Positions 41,773 to 50,976 of a DNA stretch of 61,690 nucleotides are shown piece after piece. The notes below the pieces were generated by a model. It made no database searches, was not told the DNA's origin, and worked only from the letters and a program-made list of their open reading frames with translations. This DNA comes from an uncultured Oscillospiraceae bacterium (GTDB taxonomy: Bacteria > Bacillota > Clostridia > Oscillospirales > Acutalibacteraceae). Positions within the stretch are counted from its first letter, which is position 1. Every line of letters begins with the position of its first letter. A program made the translations under genes and the position numbers. Location: positions 1 to 61,690 of the forward strand of contig URPR01000007.1 in assembly GCA_900549775.1 (NCBI GenBank). The letters run 5' to 3'.

Positions 41773-42627
41773 TTACTTTGAAGTTACTTCTTCTGGATTT
41801 TTCCCTGAAAATTCCGTAACGATAAATACATCTACTATATTTTTTATGTCGTTATATGGTTCTATCTCGGCATACACAGATGAATCGAAATCATCGTAGC
41901 TCAACTTTTTGACTTTGCCGATGGGTAAATTTTTTGGATATATCCCACCCAGCCCGGATGTAACTATTATGTCGTCAGGCTGTATGGAGTTTTGCATTGA
42001 TAAGTACATCATGCCTGATAAATTTTGATCTGCTAGTTTTGCATTTCCTACAAGCACTCCATTGTCACCGGTTTTTGAGTCTACAACCCCAGCCTTAAAG
42101 TCTGGAGATAATATGGTCTTAACTGTGCATTTGTTAGCAAAGACTTCGTCTACTCTTCCAATCATACCATTTTCACTTATAACAGGACTGTTTACAGATA
42201 TTCCGTCGTTTTTGCCCTTATCCAAAGTAAACCCGTAAAACATATCATCTAAGTTTCTGCTTATTACTTTACTGGGCTTAAACTTTAAACCTTTATTTTC
42301 CTTCTTAAAGTCATAAAATTTCAAATATTGAGCATTTTCCCGTTTCACATCATAATAATCCACAACAATAGTCTTTAGTTTATTGTTTTCTTTCTTTAAA
42401 GCTTCTATTTCGCTTTCATATTCCTTTGCAGTTTTTTTATGTTCCACGGTTTTATTTACCGTACCAGTCACTTTGCCCAAGGTAGCACTAAGTGAACCTA
42501 TTCCATCATTTACAGCCGATGAAAATTTTTCGGTTCCCGGCACTACATTCAATATGACAACACCTGCAGTTATAAGAAATAGCGCTATTAATATTTTAGC
42601 AATATCTTTTTTCAGGAAATTTCTCAT
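41773..42627 (-). CDS. mreC: Rod shape-determining protein MreC
   Basis: 284 residues from the ATG at 42627, which has GGGGGA just upstream; the longer reading from 42675 has none. One N-terminal membrane helix (ILIALFLITAGVVIL), a coiled coil (about 70-110, KKTAKEYESEIEALKKENNKL), then the outer beta domain: VISRNLDD, DKGKNDGISVNSPVI, GMIGRVDEV and VTSGLGGIYPKNLPIGKV. It bridges MreB to PBP2 outside the membrane. Confidence 0.94.
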   Translation of the reverse strand: MRNFLKKDIAKILIALFLITAGVVILNVVPGTEKFSSAVNDGIGSLSATLGKVTGTVNKTVEHKKTAKEYESEIEALKKENNKLKTIVVDYYDVKRENAQYLKFYDFKKENKGLKFKPSKVISRNLDDMFYGFTLDKGKNDGISVNSPVISENGMIGRVDEVFANKCTVKTILSPDFKAGVVDSKTGDNGVLVGNAKLADQNLSGMMYLSMQNSIQPDDIIVTSGLGGIYPKNLPIGKVKKLSYDDFDSSVYAEIEPYNDIKNIVDVFIVTEFSGKNPEEVTSK

Positions 42628-42672
42628 GCGTTCCCCCAAATGTAATTTATTCCAAAATAAATTAAATTTAAA

Positions 42673-42703
42673 CAAAAAAGTGGAGAATCTTTAATTCACC
42701 ACT
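42673..42703 (-). terminator. Hairpin between mreB and mreC
   Basis: Minus strand: stem AGTGGTGAAT with ATTCTCCACT (one mismatch), 5-base loop, then six T. It lies after mreB and before mreC, so it may let only part of the transcripts continue into mreCD-mrdA. Confidence 0.7.
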
Positions 42704-42757
42704 CTCAATTTTCGTAATCTTATTTTTAATTTGCTTTACAAGAAAATGAGTACTGAA

Positions 42758-43768
42758 TTATTTTCTACCAAATCTATAATAATCTTTTGGTAAAACAATT
42801 TCAAGTCTTTTTCCTGTTCCGTCTACCACACAGTCTAAGGGGTTTTCCGCCACGTGAACTGTCATTCCCGTTTGCTGAGCGATCAACTGATCCATTCCTC
42901 TTAAAAGTGCACCGCCACCTGTCAGCATTATCCCGTGACCTATAATGTCCCCCGCAAGTTCCGGAGGGGTATTTTCCAGTGTACTTTTTATAGCATCAAT
43001 GATCATATGAAGCGAGTCGTCCAGAGCCTCTCTTACTTCCGCTGCCGTAATTTCCACATTCTTTGGCAACCCATCTAAAAGGTTCCTTCCTTTTATCTCC
43101 ATAGAATCTTCACCTTCATAAGGAAATGCTGAACCTATTTCGATTTTTACGTTTTCTGCTGTTCTTTCCCCTATTAACAGGTTATACTTCTTTTTAACGT
43201 AAGCTATTATAGCTTCGTCAAACTTATTGCCGGCAACCCTTGCTGAGCGTGATGTAACTATATCTCCCAGTGAGATAACTGCAACCTCAGAAGTTCCTCC
43301 GCCTATATCTACAACCATGCTACCTGTCGGTTCAGATACCGGTAAACCCGCTCCAATTGCAGCTGCCATGGGCTCTTGAATTAGTTCAACTTCTCTCGCC
43401 CCTGCTTGCCTTGCTGCATCCTCTACAGCGCGTCTTTCTACCTCGGTAACTCCAGAGGGAATGCAAACTACCACCCTAGGGCGTTTACTAAACAAGCTAG
43501 TTTTTACTGTTTTCCTTACAAAATATTTCAGCATTGCTGCTGTAATGTCAAAATTCGCAATGACACCATCTCTTAAAGGTCTAACCGCCACTATGGAACC
43601 TGGTGTTTTGCCTATCATGTTCTTAGCCTGCGAACCAACAGCCAAAACCGTATCTGAGTTTACGTCGACCGCAACCACGGAAGGTTCTCTCATAACAATG
43701 CCCTTATTTTTCATAAAAACTAGTGTATTCGCAGTCCCTAAGTCTATTCCTATGTCTTTCGAAAACAT
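42758..43768 (-). CDS. mreB: Rod shape-determining protein MreB (actin-like)
   Basis: 336 residues, standard length. Actin-fold motifs: IGIDLGTANTLVFM (phosphate 1), VPSGVTEVERRAVEDAARQAGAREV broken here as CIPSGVTEVERR, SMVVDIGGGTSEVAVISL (phosphate 2) and GIMLTGGGALLRGMDQL (adenosine). It forms filaments under the membrane that steer wall synthesis. First gene of the mre unit with a good promoter upstream. Confidence 0.97.
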   Translation of the reverse strand: MFSKDIGIDLGTANTLVFMKNKGIVMREPSVVAVDVNSDTVLAVGSQAKNMIGKTPGSIVAVRPLRDGVIANFDITAAMLKYFVRKTVKTSLFSKRPRVVVCIPSGVTEVERRAVEDAARQAGAREVELIQEPMAAAIGAGLPVSEPTGSMVVDIGGGTSEVAVISLGDIVTSRSARVAGNKFDEAIIAYVKKKYNLLIGERTAENVKIEIGSAFPYEGEDSMEIKGRNLLDGLPKNVEITAAEVREALDDSLHMIIDAIKSTLENTPPELAGDIIGHGIMLTGGGALLRGMDQLIAQQTGMTVHVAENPLDCVVDGTGKRLEIVLPKDYYRFGRK

Positions 43769-43871
43769 ATTCGATCCTCCTCAAATTTCAACAATAACGT
43801 AATTGTATTGAATTTAATAGACAATAAATTCTAAAAATCGTGTTGCTCTCTTTTATAAAACTCTTTTAATT

Positions 43872-43901
43872 ATTATACTATATTTAATACTGATTTCTCA
43901 A
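43872..43901 (-). promoter_or_regulatory. Promoter of the mreB unit
   Basis: Minus strand: TTGAGA (43896-43901), an 18-bp spacer and TATAAT (43872-43877), about 105 bases before the mreB start. Confidence 0.68.
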
Positions 43902-43975
43902 CAAATTACCAACAATATTTAATTATCTATTTTTTAAACTAAATTTTACAATTTTTGTAATGAAAATTAGGAAAT

Positions 43976-44431
43976 TTATTTTCCTGTAGAACCAAAGCCA
44001 CCAACACCTCGTTCGGTTTCGCTTAATTTTTCTTTCTCAACTAAGGTAAAACTAGGCGCCGGCATAATTATCATTTGAGCTATTCTATCGCCTGGTTGAA
44101 CTTCATATGCAGTGTTTCCAACATTGCAAAGTCCTACAAATATTTCGCCTCTATAGTCGCTGTCAATCACTCCCACACCATTTGAAAGTGTTACACCATG
44201 TTTAACCCCAAGTCCGCTCCTTGCAAAAATTAATGCAACCAAGTTTTTGTCCTGTAAATCTATCGCAATGCCTGTTGGTACTTTCGCAAGCTGACCAGGT
44301 TTAATTGTAATAGCTTCAACAGCCGCAGCGTATAAGTCAAGCCCAGCAGAACCTTCTGTGCCTCTCGACGGGATAATCGCATTATCCCTGGTTTTCGTTA
44401 TAAATATTTTCTTTTCGTTATTTAAATTCAT
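43976..44431 (-). CDS. dut: dUTP diphosphatase
   Basis: 151 residues from the ATG at 44431. All five motifs of the trimeric enzyme are present: GSAGLDLYAA, ARSGLGVKHGV, GVIDSDYRGEI, GDRIAQMII and RGVGGFGSTG. It removes dUTP and supplies dUMP. A longer reading to 44554 adds 41 residues unlike the family and has no ribosome site; the chosen start also has only a weak one (AAAGTGG), so the start is less certain than the gene. Confidence 0.93.
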   Translation of the reverse strand: MNLNNEKKIFITKTRDNAIIPSRGTEGSAGLDLYAAAVEAITIKPGQLAKVPTGIAIDLQDKNLVALIFARSGLGVKHGVTLSNGVGVIDSDYRGEIFVGLCNVGNTAYEVQPGDRIAQMIIMPAPSFTLVEKEKLSETERGVGGFGSTGK

Positions 44432-44584
44432 ACTAATACCACTTTCAACAAAAAAATTATTATCCTTTATTTTCCGCGCTTTCAATTTGTAACAAGGCTG
44501 TTGAATACTTGCTGAATTCTCCACATTTTCAACATAGTTTTCAACCAAACTCAAAATATAATCATAATTTTATTTCTAAATCAG

Positions 44585-45718
44585 CTAAATCGTAAAATCT
44601 TTCAGTATATCTTGTTTTTCATCCGCTACTTCATTCTCTAACGTAGAGTGAGTTATTATTTCTTCTTCAAACACAGTCATATTTTCGCATTTTTCTTTAG
44701 TTTTTTTCAATTCCTCAAGTAGTACCTGATTTTCACGTTTTTGTTCGTCTAGTTTTAACTCAAGTTCATTTTTTTTCGTACTGATGTCTTTTTTCTCATT
44801 TTCTAAGTTACTTTTTTCGCTCTCTAGGATCTTTGTAGCATCTTCAAGTTCGATTATTCTGTTTGTGAGGCTTTCCGCTTTTAAAGTTTGAGTTTTCTCA
44901 TTTTCCTTCAGCTTTTCTACTTTCCCTTGTTCATGTTTTAATTCTTTTTCGGAATTTTCTAGTTCGTTTTCCAGTTGATTTTTTTCACTTTCTAGGATCT
45001 TTGTAGCATCTTCAAGTTCGATTATTCTGTTTGCGAGGCTTTCCGCTTTTAAAGTTTGAGTCTTCTCATGTTCCTTTAACGCCTCTACTTTCTCTTGTTC
45101 AAGTTTTAATTCTTTTTCGGAATTTTCTAATTCGCTTTCCAGTTGACTTTTTTCGCTTTCTAGGACCTTTGTTGTGTCTTCAAGTTCGGTTATTCTGCTT
45201 ACAAGTTCTTCCGCTTTTAAAGTTTGAGTCTTCTCATTTTCCTTTAACTTTTCTACTGTCTCTTGCTCAAGTTTTAATTCTTTTTCGGAATCTTCGAGTT
45301 CTTTTTTTAATTTCACATTCTCACCAGAAAGTGTGGCTTTTTCGTTAAGCAAACTTTCTACTTTTTCTTTAAACAAGACCAACTCTTGCTTACAAGATGC
45401 CAGTTCTGATTTTACTTTTTCTAAATTAGCTTTAGTATAGTCAAGTTCCATCTTACCGAGTTCTATATCTTCACTTGACTTATTTATCAAACTGCGCAAA
45501 TTTTCAACATTCTGCTCTGTTTTTCTCAATGTGTCACAATATTCCAGCGCAATTAAAATGGTTGCCATGAATGTCGATAATTGTGGATTTTTTTCAGTTA
45601 TTTGTTCTACACGGCTGTTTATTTCTTCTCCTACAGAAATTATATACTCTTCGCTATCCTCCGAAATTATCGGGCATTCCATGCCGCAAACTCTCAATCT
45701 TACGTTTGTTTTATGCAT
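44585..45718 (-). CDS. zapA: ZapA-like cell-division protein with expanded coiled-coil tail
   Basis: 377 residues. The first ~95 match ZapA, which bundles FtsZ filaments: VRLRVCGMECPI, SEEYIISVGEEINSRVEQI, NPQLSTFMATILIALEYCDTL. The rest is one long predicted coiled coil rich in Glu, Lys and Leu. Residues in the middle consist of three near-identical 56-residue repeats (8 heptads each), with cores such as EKTQTLKAES and ATKILESEK. Usual ZapA is about 85-130 residues. AAGGAAG precedes the ATG. It lies after nfnB and before dut on the same strand. Confidence 0.85.
   Translation of the reverse strand: MHKTNVRLRVCGMECPIISEDSEEYIISVGEEINSRVEQITEKNPQLSTFMATILIALEYCDTLRKTEQNVENLRSLINKSSEDIELGKMELDYTKANLEKVKSELASCKQELVLFKEKVESLLNEKATLSGENVKLKKELEDSEKELKLEQETVEKLKENEKTQTLKAEELVSRITELEDTTKVLESEKSQLESELENSEKELKLEQEKVEALKEHEKTQTLKAESLANRIIELEDATKILESEKNQLENELENSEKELKHEQGKVEKLKENEKTQTLKAESLTNRIIELEDATKILESEKSNLENEKKDISTKKNELELKLDEQKRENQVLLEELKKTKEKCENMTVFEEEIITHSTLENEVADEKQDILKDFTI
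44815..45318 (-). repeat. Three tandem 168-bp repeats inside zapA
   Basis: The plus-strand string TCTAGGAT begins at 44823 and 44991, and TCTAGGAC at 45159, each 168 bp apart; the sequence between is nearly identical from copy to copy. 168 bp encodes 56 residues, eight full heptads, so copy number can change without breaking frame or coiled-coil register. Confidence 0.92.
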
Positions 45719-45734
45719 AATTACAACTTCCTTT

Positions 45735-47135
45735 TTATGAATTTTTACTTTCTATATAGCTTGATATGGCTTTAGCTGCCATTTTTCCTGCACCCATTGC
45801 TAAAATCACTGTCGCGGCACCGGAGACCGCGTCCCCTCCCGCAAAAACTCCATCTATAGATGTCATTAAGGTTTGGTCATCAACTAAAATTCCACCTCTA
45901 TCATTCAACTTCAAAGCCTTGCAGGAGCTAGCTATTATGGGATTGGGCGATGTTCCTATAGCCATTATAACTGTATCGACGTCTAAATGAAACCTTGAGT
46001 TTTGTTTTTCTTGAACCTTTCGCCTGCCAGAGCTGTCTTCAGCTAGAAGCTCCATATCTGCACATTCTATTTTCTTTACCCTAAAGTCTTCACCAGAAAA
46101 AAACCTTTTAGGGTTAGATAGAAATTTAAAAATTATACCCTCTTCTTTAGCATGTTCTACTTCCTCAAGCCGCGCCGGCAACTCTTTTTCAGACCTCCTG
46201 TAAATTATAAAAACATCATCCTCGGTAAGTCTCTTAGCCACACGCGCTGCGTCCATAGCTACGTTGCCACCACCTATCACAGCAACCTTTCCCAGTTTTC
46301 CGATTGGCGTATCCGTTTCGTTTTTATATGCGTTCATAAGGTTCACACGCGTCAAAAATTCGTTTGCAGAATAAATACCATTTAAATTTTCACCCTCAAT
46401 TCCAATAAACTTGGGAAGACCCGCTCCTGAACCTATAAATACAGCCTCAAAACCCATGTCAAATAATTCTTCTACGGAAAGTGTTTTGCCTATTACTACA
46501 TTTGTTTCAAAGTTAACTCCAAGCTGTTTCAATTTACTTATTTCATGATCTACAATTTTCTTCGGCAGTCTGAACTCCGGAATGCCATAAACCAGCACTC
46601 CGCCTAAAACCTGCAAGGCCTCATACACAGTAACTTCATAACCTTCTTTTACTAACTCTCCTGCACATGATAGGCCAGCCGGTCCTGAACCGATTACCGC
46701 AACTTTATGCGATTTTCCTTTTATTTTAAAAGTTTCATTCTTGCAGTTGCTTTCAGTTTCTGTACCAGCGATAAAATCAGCGACAAATCGCTCAAGTGCA
46801 CCTATCGCCACAGCTTCTCCTCTCAAGCCCCTTATACAACTTCCTTCGCACTGTCTCTCTTGAGGGCAAACCCTCCCGCAAATGGCCGGCAGAAGAGATG
46901 ATTTCGATATAATTTTATAAGCATCTTCTATATTTTCACTTTTTATTTTTTCTATAAATGCAGGTATGTCGACTGCCACAGGGCAAGATTTTACACAGGG
47001 TTTGCTTTTACAGTTTAAGCACCTGTCCGCTTCATTTTTAGCCTGTTCTAAAGTAAACCCTTTTGCCACTTCTGAAAAATTTCTTATCCTACTTTTAGCG
47101 TTTTCTACCGGCATAGCTTGGCGCTTATTTTCCAT
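45735..47135 (-). CDS. nfnB: NADPH-side subunit of transhydrogenase NfnAB (GltD-like)
   Basis: 466 residues. The N-terminal domain has clustered Cys for two [4Fe-4S] sites (CLNCKSKPCVKSCP, CGRVCPQERQCEGSC). FAD site: VAVIGSGPAGLSCAGEL; NADPH site: VAVIGGGNVAMDAARVAKRL; the C-terminal FAD block is GVFAGGDAVSGAATVILAMGAG. Alone it resembles the glutamate synthase small subunit, but pairing with the upstream PyrK-like gene fits NfnAB, which couples NADPH, NADH and ferredoxin by electron bifurcation. Overlaps nfnA by 11 bases. Confidence 0.88.
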   Translation of the reverse strand: MENKRQAMPVENAKSRIRNFSEVAKGFTLEQAKNEADRCLNCKSKPCVKSCPVAVDIPAFIEKIKSENIEDAYKIISKSSLLPAICGRVCPQERQCEGSCIRGLRGEAVAIGALERFVADFIAGTETESNCKNETFKIKGKSHKVAVIGSGPAGLSCAGELVKEGYEVTVYEALQVLGGVLVYGIPEFRLPKKIVDHEISKLKQLGVNFETNVVIGKTLSVEELFDMGFEAVFIGSGAGLPKFIGIEGENLNGIYSANEFLTRVNLMNAYKNETDTPIGKLGKVAVIGGGNVAMDAARVAKRLTEDDVFIIYRRSEKELPARLEEVEHAKEEGIIFKFLSNPKRFFSGEDFRVKKIECADMELLAEDSSGRRKVQEKQNSRFHLDVDTVIMAIGTSPNPIIASSCKALKLNDRGGILVDDQTLMTSIDGVFAGGDAVSGAATVILAMGAGKMAAKAISSYIESKNS

Positions 47136-47979
47136 TGCTTAAATTACCTTTCTTTAACAAATTACAGGTATTTTCGTACGACTTTCTTTCTTCGTTTAAG
47201 AACATTTTACCACGTTTTATTGCTTCATCAAAATCCACTTTGTGTCCATCAAAATCTGGTCCGTCTATACATGCAAATTTCATTTTATCACCTACTGTTA
47301 GCCTGCACCCTCCGCACATGCCTGTGCCGTCTATCATTATTGGATTCATGCTCACAACCGTCTTGATGTCGTACCTCTTTGTTAAATCTGAAACACATTT
47401 CATCATCATAAGAGGGCCAACAGCAAAGACTACGTCATAATCACCTTTATTTTCGATAAGTTTCTTTAAAATATCGGTTACTAACCCTTTCGTACCAGTG
47501 CTTCCATCGTCTGTTACTAAGAACAACTCATCGCTTACATTTTCAAATTCATCTTTTAAAATGACTAAATCATTATTTCTAAACCCTATAATTGAATGCA
47601 CTTTTGCTCCTGTTGATTTGATAGCTTTTGCGATAGGGTACGCGATAGCACAACCTACCCCTCCTCCGACAATCGCAACTTTTTTGTAATTTGATACGTT
47701 GGTTGCATTGCCCAAAGGTCCCACAAAAGTATACAGTTTATCTCCTTTTTCTAGCATATCGAGCTTTTTAGTGGTTGTTCCAACCACTTGAAATATTACT
47801 GTCACTGTGCCATTGTTTCTATCATAATCCGCAACGGTTAATGGTATTCTTTCACCATTTTCTTCAACTTGCAAAATAATAAATTGTCCTGCTTTAGCCT
47901 TTTTAGCTACAAGCGGCGCATGTATAAGCATTAAAGTTACAGATGCGTTGAGTTTTTCTTTTTTCAGGATTTCATACAT
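47125..47979 (-). CDS. nfnA: NADH-side subunit of transhydrogenase NfnAB (PyrK/SudB-like)
   Basis: 284 residues: a ferredoxin-reductase-like FAD domain (ERIPLTVADYD), an NAD domain (VAIVGGGVGCAIAYPIAKAI, VVFAVGPLMMMKCVSDL) and a C-terminal [2Fe-2S] loop (GMCGGCRLTVGDKMKFACIDGPDFDGH). It would pair with the next gene as NfnAB; a sulfide dehydrogenase role is the other name used for such pairs. An extended -10 promoter lies upstream. Confidence 0.88.
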   Translation of the reverse strand: MYEILKKEKLNASVTLMLIHAPLVAKKAKAGQFIILQVEENGERIPLTVADYDRNNGTVTVIFQVVGTTTKKLDMLEKGDKLYTFVGPLGNATNVSNYKKVAIVGGGVGCAIAYPIAKAIKSTGAKVHSIIGFRNNDLVILKDEFENVSDELFLVTDDGSTGTKGLVTDILKKLIENKGDYDVVFAVGPLMMMKCVSDLTKRYDIKTVVSMNPIMIDGTGMCGGCRLTVGDKMKFACIDGPDFDGHKVDFDEAIKRGKMFLNEERKSYENTCNLLKKGNLSNGK

Positions 47980-48015
47980 ATTACAAAAAGCCCTCTCTAT
48001 TTTTCGGATATCTTA

Positions 48016-48024
48016 ATTATATCA
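48016..48024 (-). promoter_or_regulatory. Extended -10 promoter of nfnAB
   Basis: Minus strand reads TGATATAAT, with TATAAT at 48016-48021, about 37 bases before nfnA. The -35 is weak (ATGATT-like). Third case of the GTGATATAAT core in this window. Confidence 0.58.
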
Positions 48025-48049
48025 CTTTGGCTTTATTAAATCATCTAAA

Positions 48050-48098
48050 AACATAAAATATAGCTGGAACATAAAAACTTAAGTTTTTACGTCCCAGC
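48050..48098 (-). terminator. Terminator of asnS
   Basis: 18-bp arms at 48063-48080 and 48081-48098. In plus-strand RNA two pairs are A-C mismatches; in minus-strand RNA both become G-U, so the hairpin belongs to leftward transcripts. It follows the asnS stop by about 10 bases and is followed by a moderately U-rich run. Confidence 0.8.
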
Positions 48099-48107
48099 GC
48101 TGTATAC

Positions 48108-49502
48108 TTAAAATTCCGCTACGCCTGTAGTTCTAGGGAACGGTAGCACATCCCTTATATTTTGAATACCTGTTAGGTACATGATAAGTCTTTCAAAGCC
48201 GAGCCCAAAGCCTGAGTGAGTAGCAGTTCCGTAGCGTCTCAAGTCTAAGTACCACCAATAGTCTTCTTCCTTCAAACCAAGTTCCTGCATTCTAGTTAAA
48301 ATTTTATCCAGCCTTTCTTCACGTTGGCTACCTCCGATAATCTCGCCTATCCCCGGAACTAACAAATCCATAGCTGCAACTGTTTTGCCATCTTCATTTT
48401 CCCGCATATAAAAAGACTTTATCTCTTTCGGGTAATTAATTACAAAAACAGGCTTCTTATAAATCTGTTCCGTTAAGTATCTTTCGTGCTCTGTTTGCAA
48501 GTCCGTTCCCCATGAAACTTTATATTCAAACTTATCATTATTTTTAATTAAAATATCTACAGCATCGGTATAAGTTACAACCTCAAAATCGGACTCAACC
48601 AGCTTAGTTAAACGTTCTATTAATCCTTTATCGTAAAATTGATTGAAAAATTTCATTTCCTCCGGACATGTATCTAAAACGTATTTTATTACATACTTTA
48701 TCATTGCCTCGGCTATTTCCATATTTTCATTTAAATCTGCAAAAGCTATTTCAGGCTCTATCATCCAAAACTCAGCTGCGTGCTTCTGCGTATAAGATTT
48801 TTCCGCACGAAAAGTGGGCCCAAAAGTGTATATTTTCCCCAGAGCCATCGCCATGCATTCACCCTCTAGTTGTCCTGAAACAGTGAGCGATGTGTGCTTC
48901 TGAAAAAAGTCATTTGAAAAGTCAACTTCACCGTTTTCGTATTTCGGCACACCTTTTAAGTCCATGGAAGTTACTGTGAACATTTCGCCGGCTCCTTCAC
49001 AGTCGCTGCCTGTAATAATTGGTGTGTGCGCGTAAACAAATCCATTTTCATTGAAAAATTTATGAATAGCAAACGCTGCTTTAGACCTAACTCTAAATGC
49101 CGCACTAAAGGTATTTGACCTTGGTCTGAGGTGGGCTATTGTCCTTAAATATTCCAAAGTATGTCGCTTTTTCTGAAGCGGATAATCACACGTTGATTTG
49201 CCTTCTATGAAAACTTCTGTTGCTTTTATCTCAAACGGCTGCTTAGCGTCTGGAGTGGATATAACTTCACCAGTAACGCATAAAGCTGAACCTACATTTA
49301 ACTTCGAAACTTCTTTAAAATTCTGGATATTATTAGAAAGGCAAACTACTTGTACACATTTAAAGAAACTACCATCATTGAGCTCTATAAAACTCAAGTC
49401 CTTTGAATTCCTTATAGTTCTGATCCATCCACAAACATGAACTTCACTTCCTACAAATTTATCACTGTCGCTGAATAGTTTAGAAATTTCTATTCTTTTC
49501 AT
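48108..49502 (-). CDS. asnS: Asparaginyl-tRNA synthetase
   Basis: 464 residues, class IIb. An N-terminal OB fold (VHVCGWIRTIRNSKDLSFIELNDG) binds the anticodon. Catalytic blocks: LRPRSNTFSAAFRVRS, FVYAHTPIITGSDCEGAGEMF, YTFGPTFRAEKSYTQKHAAEFWMIEPE (motif 2 region), and GFGLGFERLIMYLTGIQNIRDVLPFPR (motif 3). ATG 49502 with GAAAGG upstream. It is a single-gene unit ended by the hairpin at 48050. Confidence 0.96.
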   Translation of the reverse strand: MKRIEISKLFSDSDKFVGSEVHVCGWIRTIRNSKDLSFIELNDGSFFKCVQVVCLSNNIQNFKEVSKLNVGSALCVTGEVISTPDAKQPFEIKATEVFIEGKSTCDYPLQKKRHTLEYLRTIAHLRPRSNTFSAAFRVRSKAAFAIHKFFNENGFVYAHTPIITGSDCEGAGEMFTVTSMDLKGVPKYENGEVDFSNDFFQKHTSLTVSGQLEGECMAMALGKIYTFGPTFRAEKSYTQKHAAEFWMIEPEIAFADLNENMEIAEAMIKYVIKYVLDTCPEEMKFFNQFYDKGLIERLTKLVESDFEVVTYTDAVDILIKNNDKFEYKVSWGTDLQTEHERYLTEQIYKKPVFVINYPKEIKSFYMRENEDGKTVAAMDLLVPGIGEIIGGSQREERLDKILTRMQELGLKEEDYWWYLDLRRYGTATHSGFGLGFERLIMYLTGIQNIRDVLPFPRTTGVAEF

Positions 49503-49671
49503 AAAATTGCCTACCTTTCTCGCATTTAAAAATTAACTATTATTATAATTTAAAACTCAAGTATGGTCAATAATATCGCTAATTATTTTCTTTTTCTGAA
49601 TCAATTTTATTATTTTTGGAAATACAAAGTAAATTTGTGGTACAATATAATTAAAATAAAAAGGAGTTGAA

Positions 49672-50976
49672 TTGCTTTTGGCTGTAAATTTTATAAAAAA
49701 AGAAATTTTAAAAGATGTGAATTTCAATAATATAAAAGAAGACCGGTTTAAAACGGGTCGAGTCTCTATGACATTGTTTACTCCACTAAAAAATGAAACT
49801 GCCTCTAAAAACGCCATAGTGCCGTTTATTCTCAGCAAATCATGCAGGAATTACCCAAACTTACAAAGCCTTCACAAGAAACTGGATGAACTTTACGGCG
49901 CTTCAATAAATGCAGATGTTAGCAAACTCGGCGAAGTGCAAGTTTTAACCATTTCCGCTTCATTCCTCGATGATAAATATTCACTGGACAGCGAAACCAT
50001 TTCAGATAAAGTTATCGATTTGTTCTGCCAAATGATTTTCGATCCATTGCTGGAAAACGGTACTTTTCCGGAAGATACTGTAGAACAGGAAAAAAGACAG
50101 CTGATCGAAACAATTGAGTCTGAGTTTAACGATAAACGCATTTACGCAAAAAACAGATGCGAAGAACTAATGTGTAAAAATGAAAAATTTGGAATAAACC
50201 GATTCGGAACTATAGAACAAGTTAAAAAACTCACTTCTAAAGAAATCTTTACCGCTTGGCAAGAGCTATTATCTACCGCTAAAATCGAATTAACTCTACT
50301 TGGCAGTGCAGACGCTACCTCCGCTATTGAAATCTTTGAACAGGCTTTTCACAAGGTACAAAGGTACCGCACCGCTTCTTGCCGTACAGAAATTATCCAG
50401 GAAGCCGGCAATGTAAAAGAGTATGTAGATGAGATGGAACTATCACAAAGCAAACTCGTAATGGGTTTTAGAACCGCTGTGGCCGCAAACGATGACAGGG
50501 TAGTACCTATGAGAGTCGCTGTAGCTCTTTTTGGCACAACGCCACATTCTAAGCTTTTTTTGAATGTTCGTGAAAAATATAGCCTTTGCTACTATTGCTC
50601 AGCTAGGTATGACAGAAACAAAGGAATTATGTTAGTACAAAGCGGTGTTGAAAATAAAAACATCACTAAAGCTAAAGATGAAATTTTAAATCAACTTGAA
50701 GACATAAAATTAGGAAACTTTACTCAAGATGACATTGATTCCATAAAAAGAAGCATGAGTAACGGTCTCAGAACTGTTAATGATTATTTGAGCAGCATTG
50801 AAAATTTTTATTTATCTCAAACTTTCGACAATACAAAATATACAATTGATGAATTGATAGATAAAATTAACTCTGTAAGCAAAGAGCAAATAATAGATGC
50901 GGCTAAATCAATCACTTTAGATACAGTCTATATTTTGAAGGGCAAAGATGAAAATCAGATGGAGGTAAACTCATGA
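49672..50976 (+). CDS. ymfF: M16-family peptidase-like protein, non-catalytic partner (YmfF type)
   Basis: 434 residues with the two-domain M16 (insulinase) fold, but no HxxEH zinc motif: the place where it should stand reads FILSKSCRNYPNLQSLHKKL. Later GASINADVSKLGEVQVLTIS and the C-terminal YSLCYYCSARYD match YmfF-like proteins, which occur next to an active partner. TTG start at 49672, 5 bases after AAGGAG; an extended -10-like TGGTACAAT lies near 49638-49646. Overlaps ymfH by ATGA. Confidence 0.86.
   Translation: MLLAVNFIKKEILKDVNFNNIKEDRFKTGRVSMTLFTPLKNETASKNAIVPFILSKSCRNYPNLQSLHKKLDELYGASINADVSKLGEVQVLTISASFLDDKYSLDSETISDKVIDLFCQMIFDPLLENGTFPEDTVEQEKRQLIETIESEFNDKRIYAKNRCEELMCKNEKFGINRFGTIEQVKKLTSKEIFTAWQELLSTAKIELTLLGSADATSAIEIFEQAFHKVQRYRTASCRTEIIQEAGNVKEYVDEMELSQSKLVMGFRTAVAANDDRVVPMRVAVALFGTTPHSKLFLNVREKYSLCYYCSARYDRNKGIMLVQSGVENKNITKAKDEILNQLEDIKLGNFTQDDIDSIKRSMSNGLRTVNDYLSSIENFYLSQTFDNTKYTIDELIDKINSVSKEQIIDAAKSITLDTVYILKGKDENQMEVNS

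Noticed and set aside
44432..44584. Replication-origin or DnaA-box reading of the zapA-dut gap
   Set aside because: Only loose matches such as CTCCACATT; no cluster of DnaA boxes.
45735..47979. Call as glutamate synthase
   Set aside because: No large (glutamine amidotransferase) subunit is present, and the PyrK-like partner fits NfnAB better.
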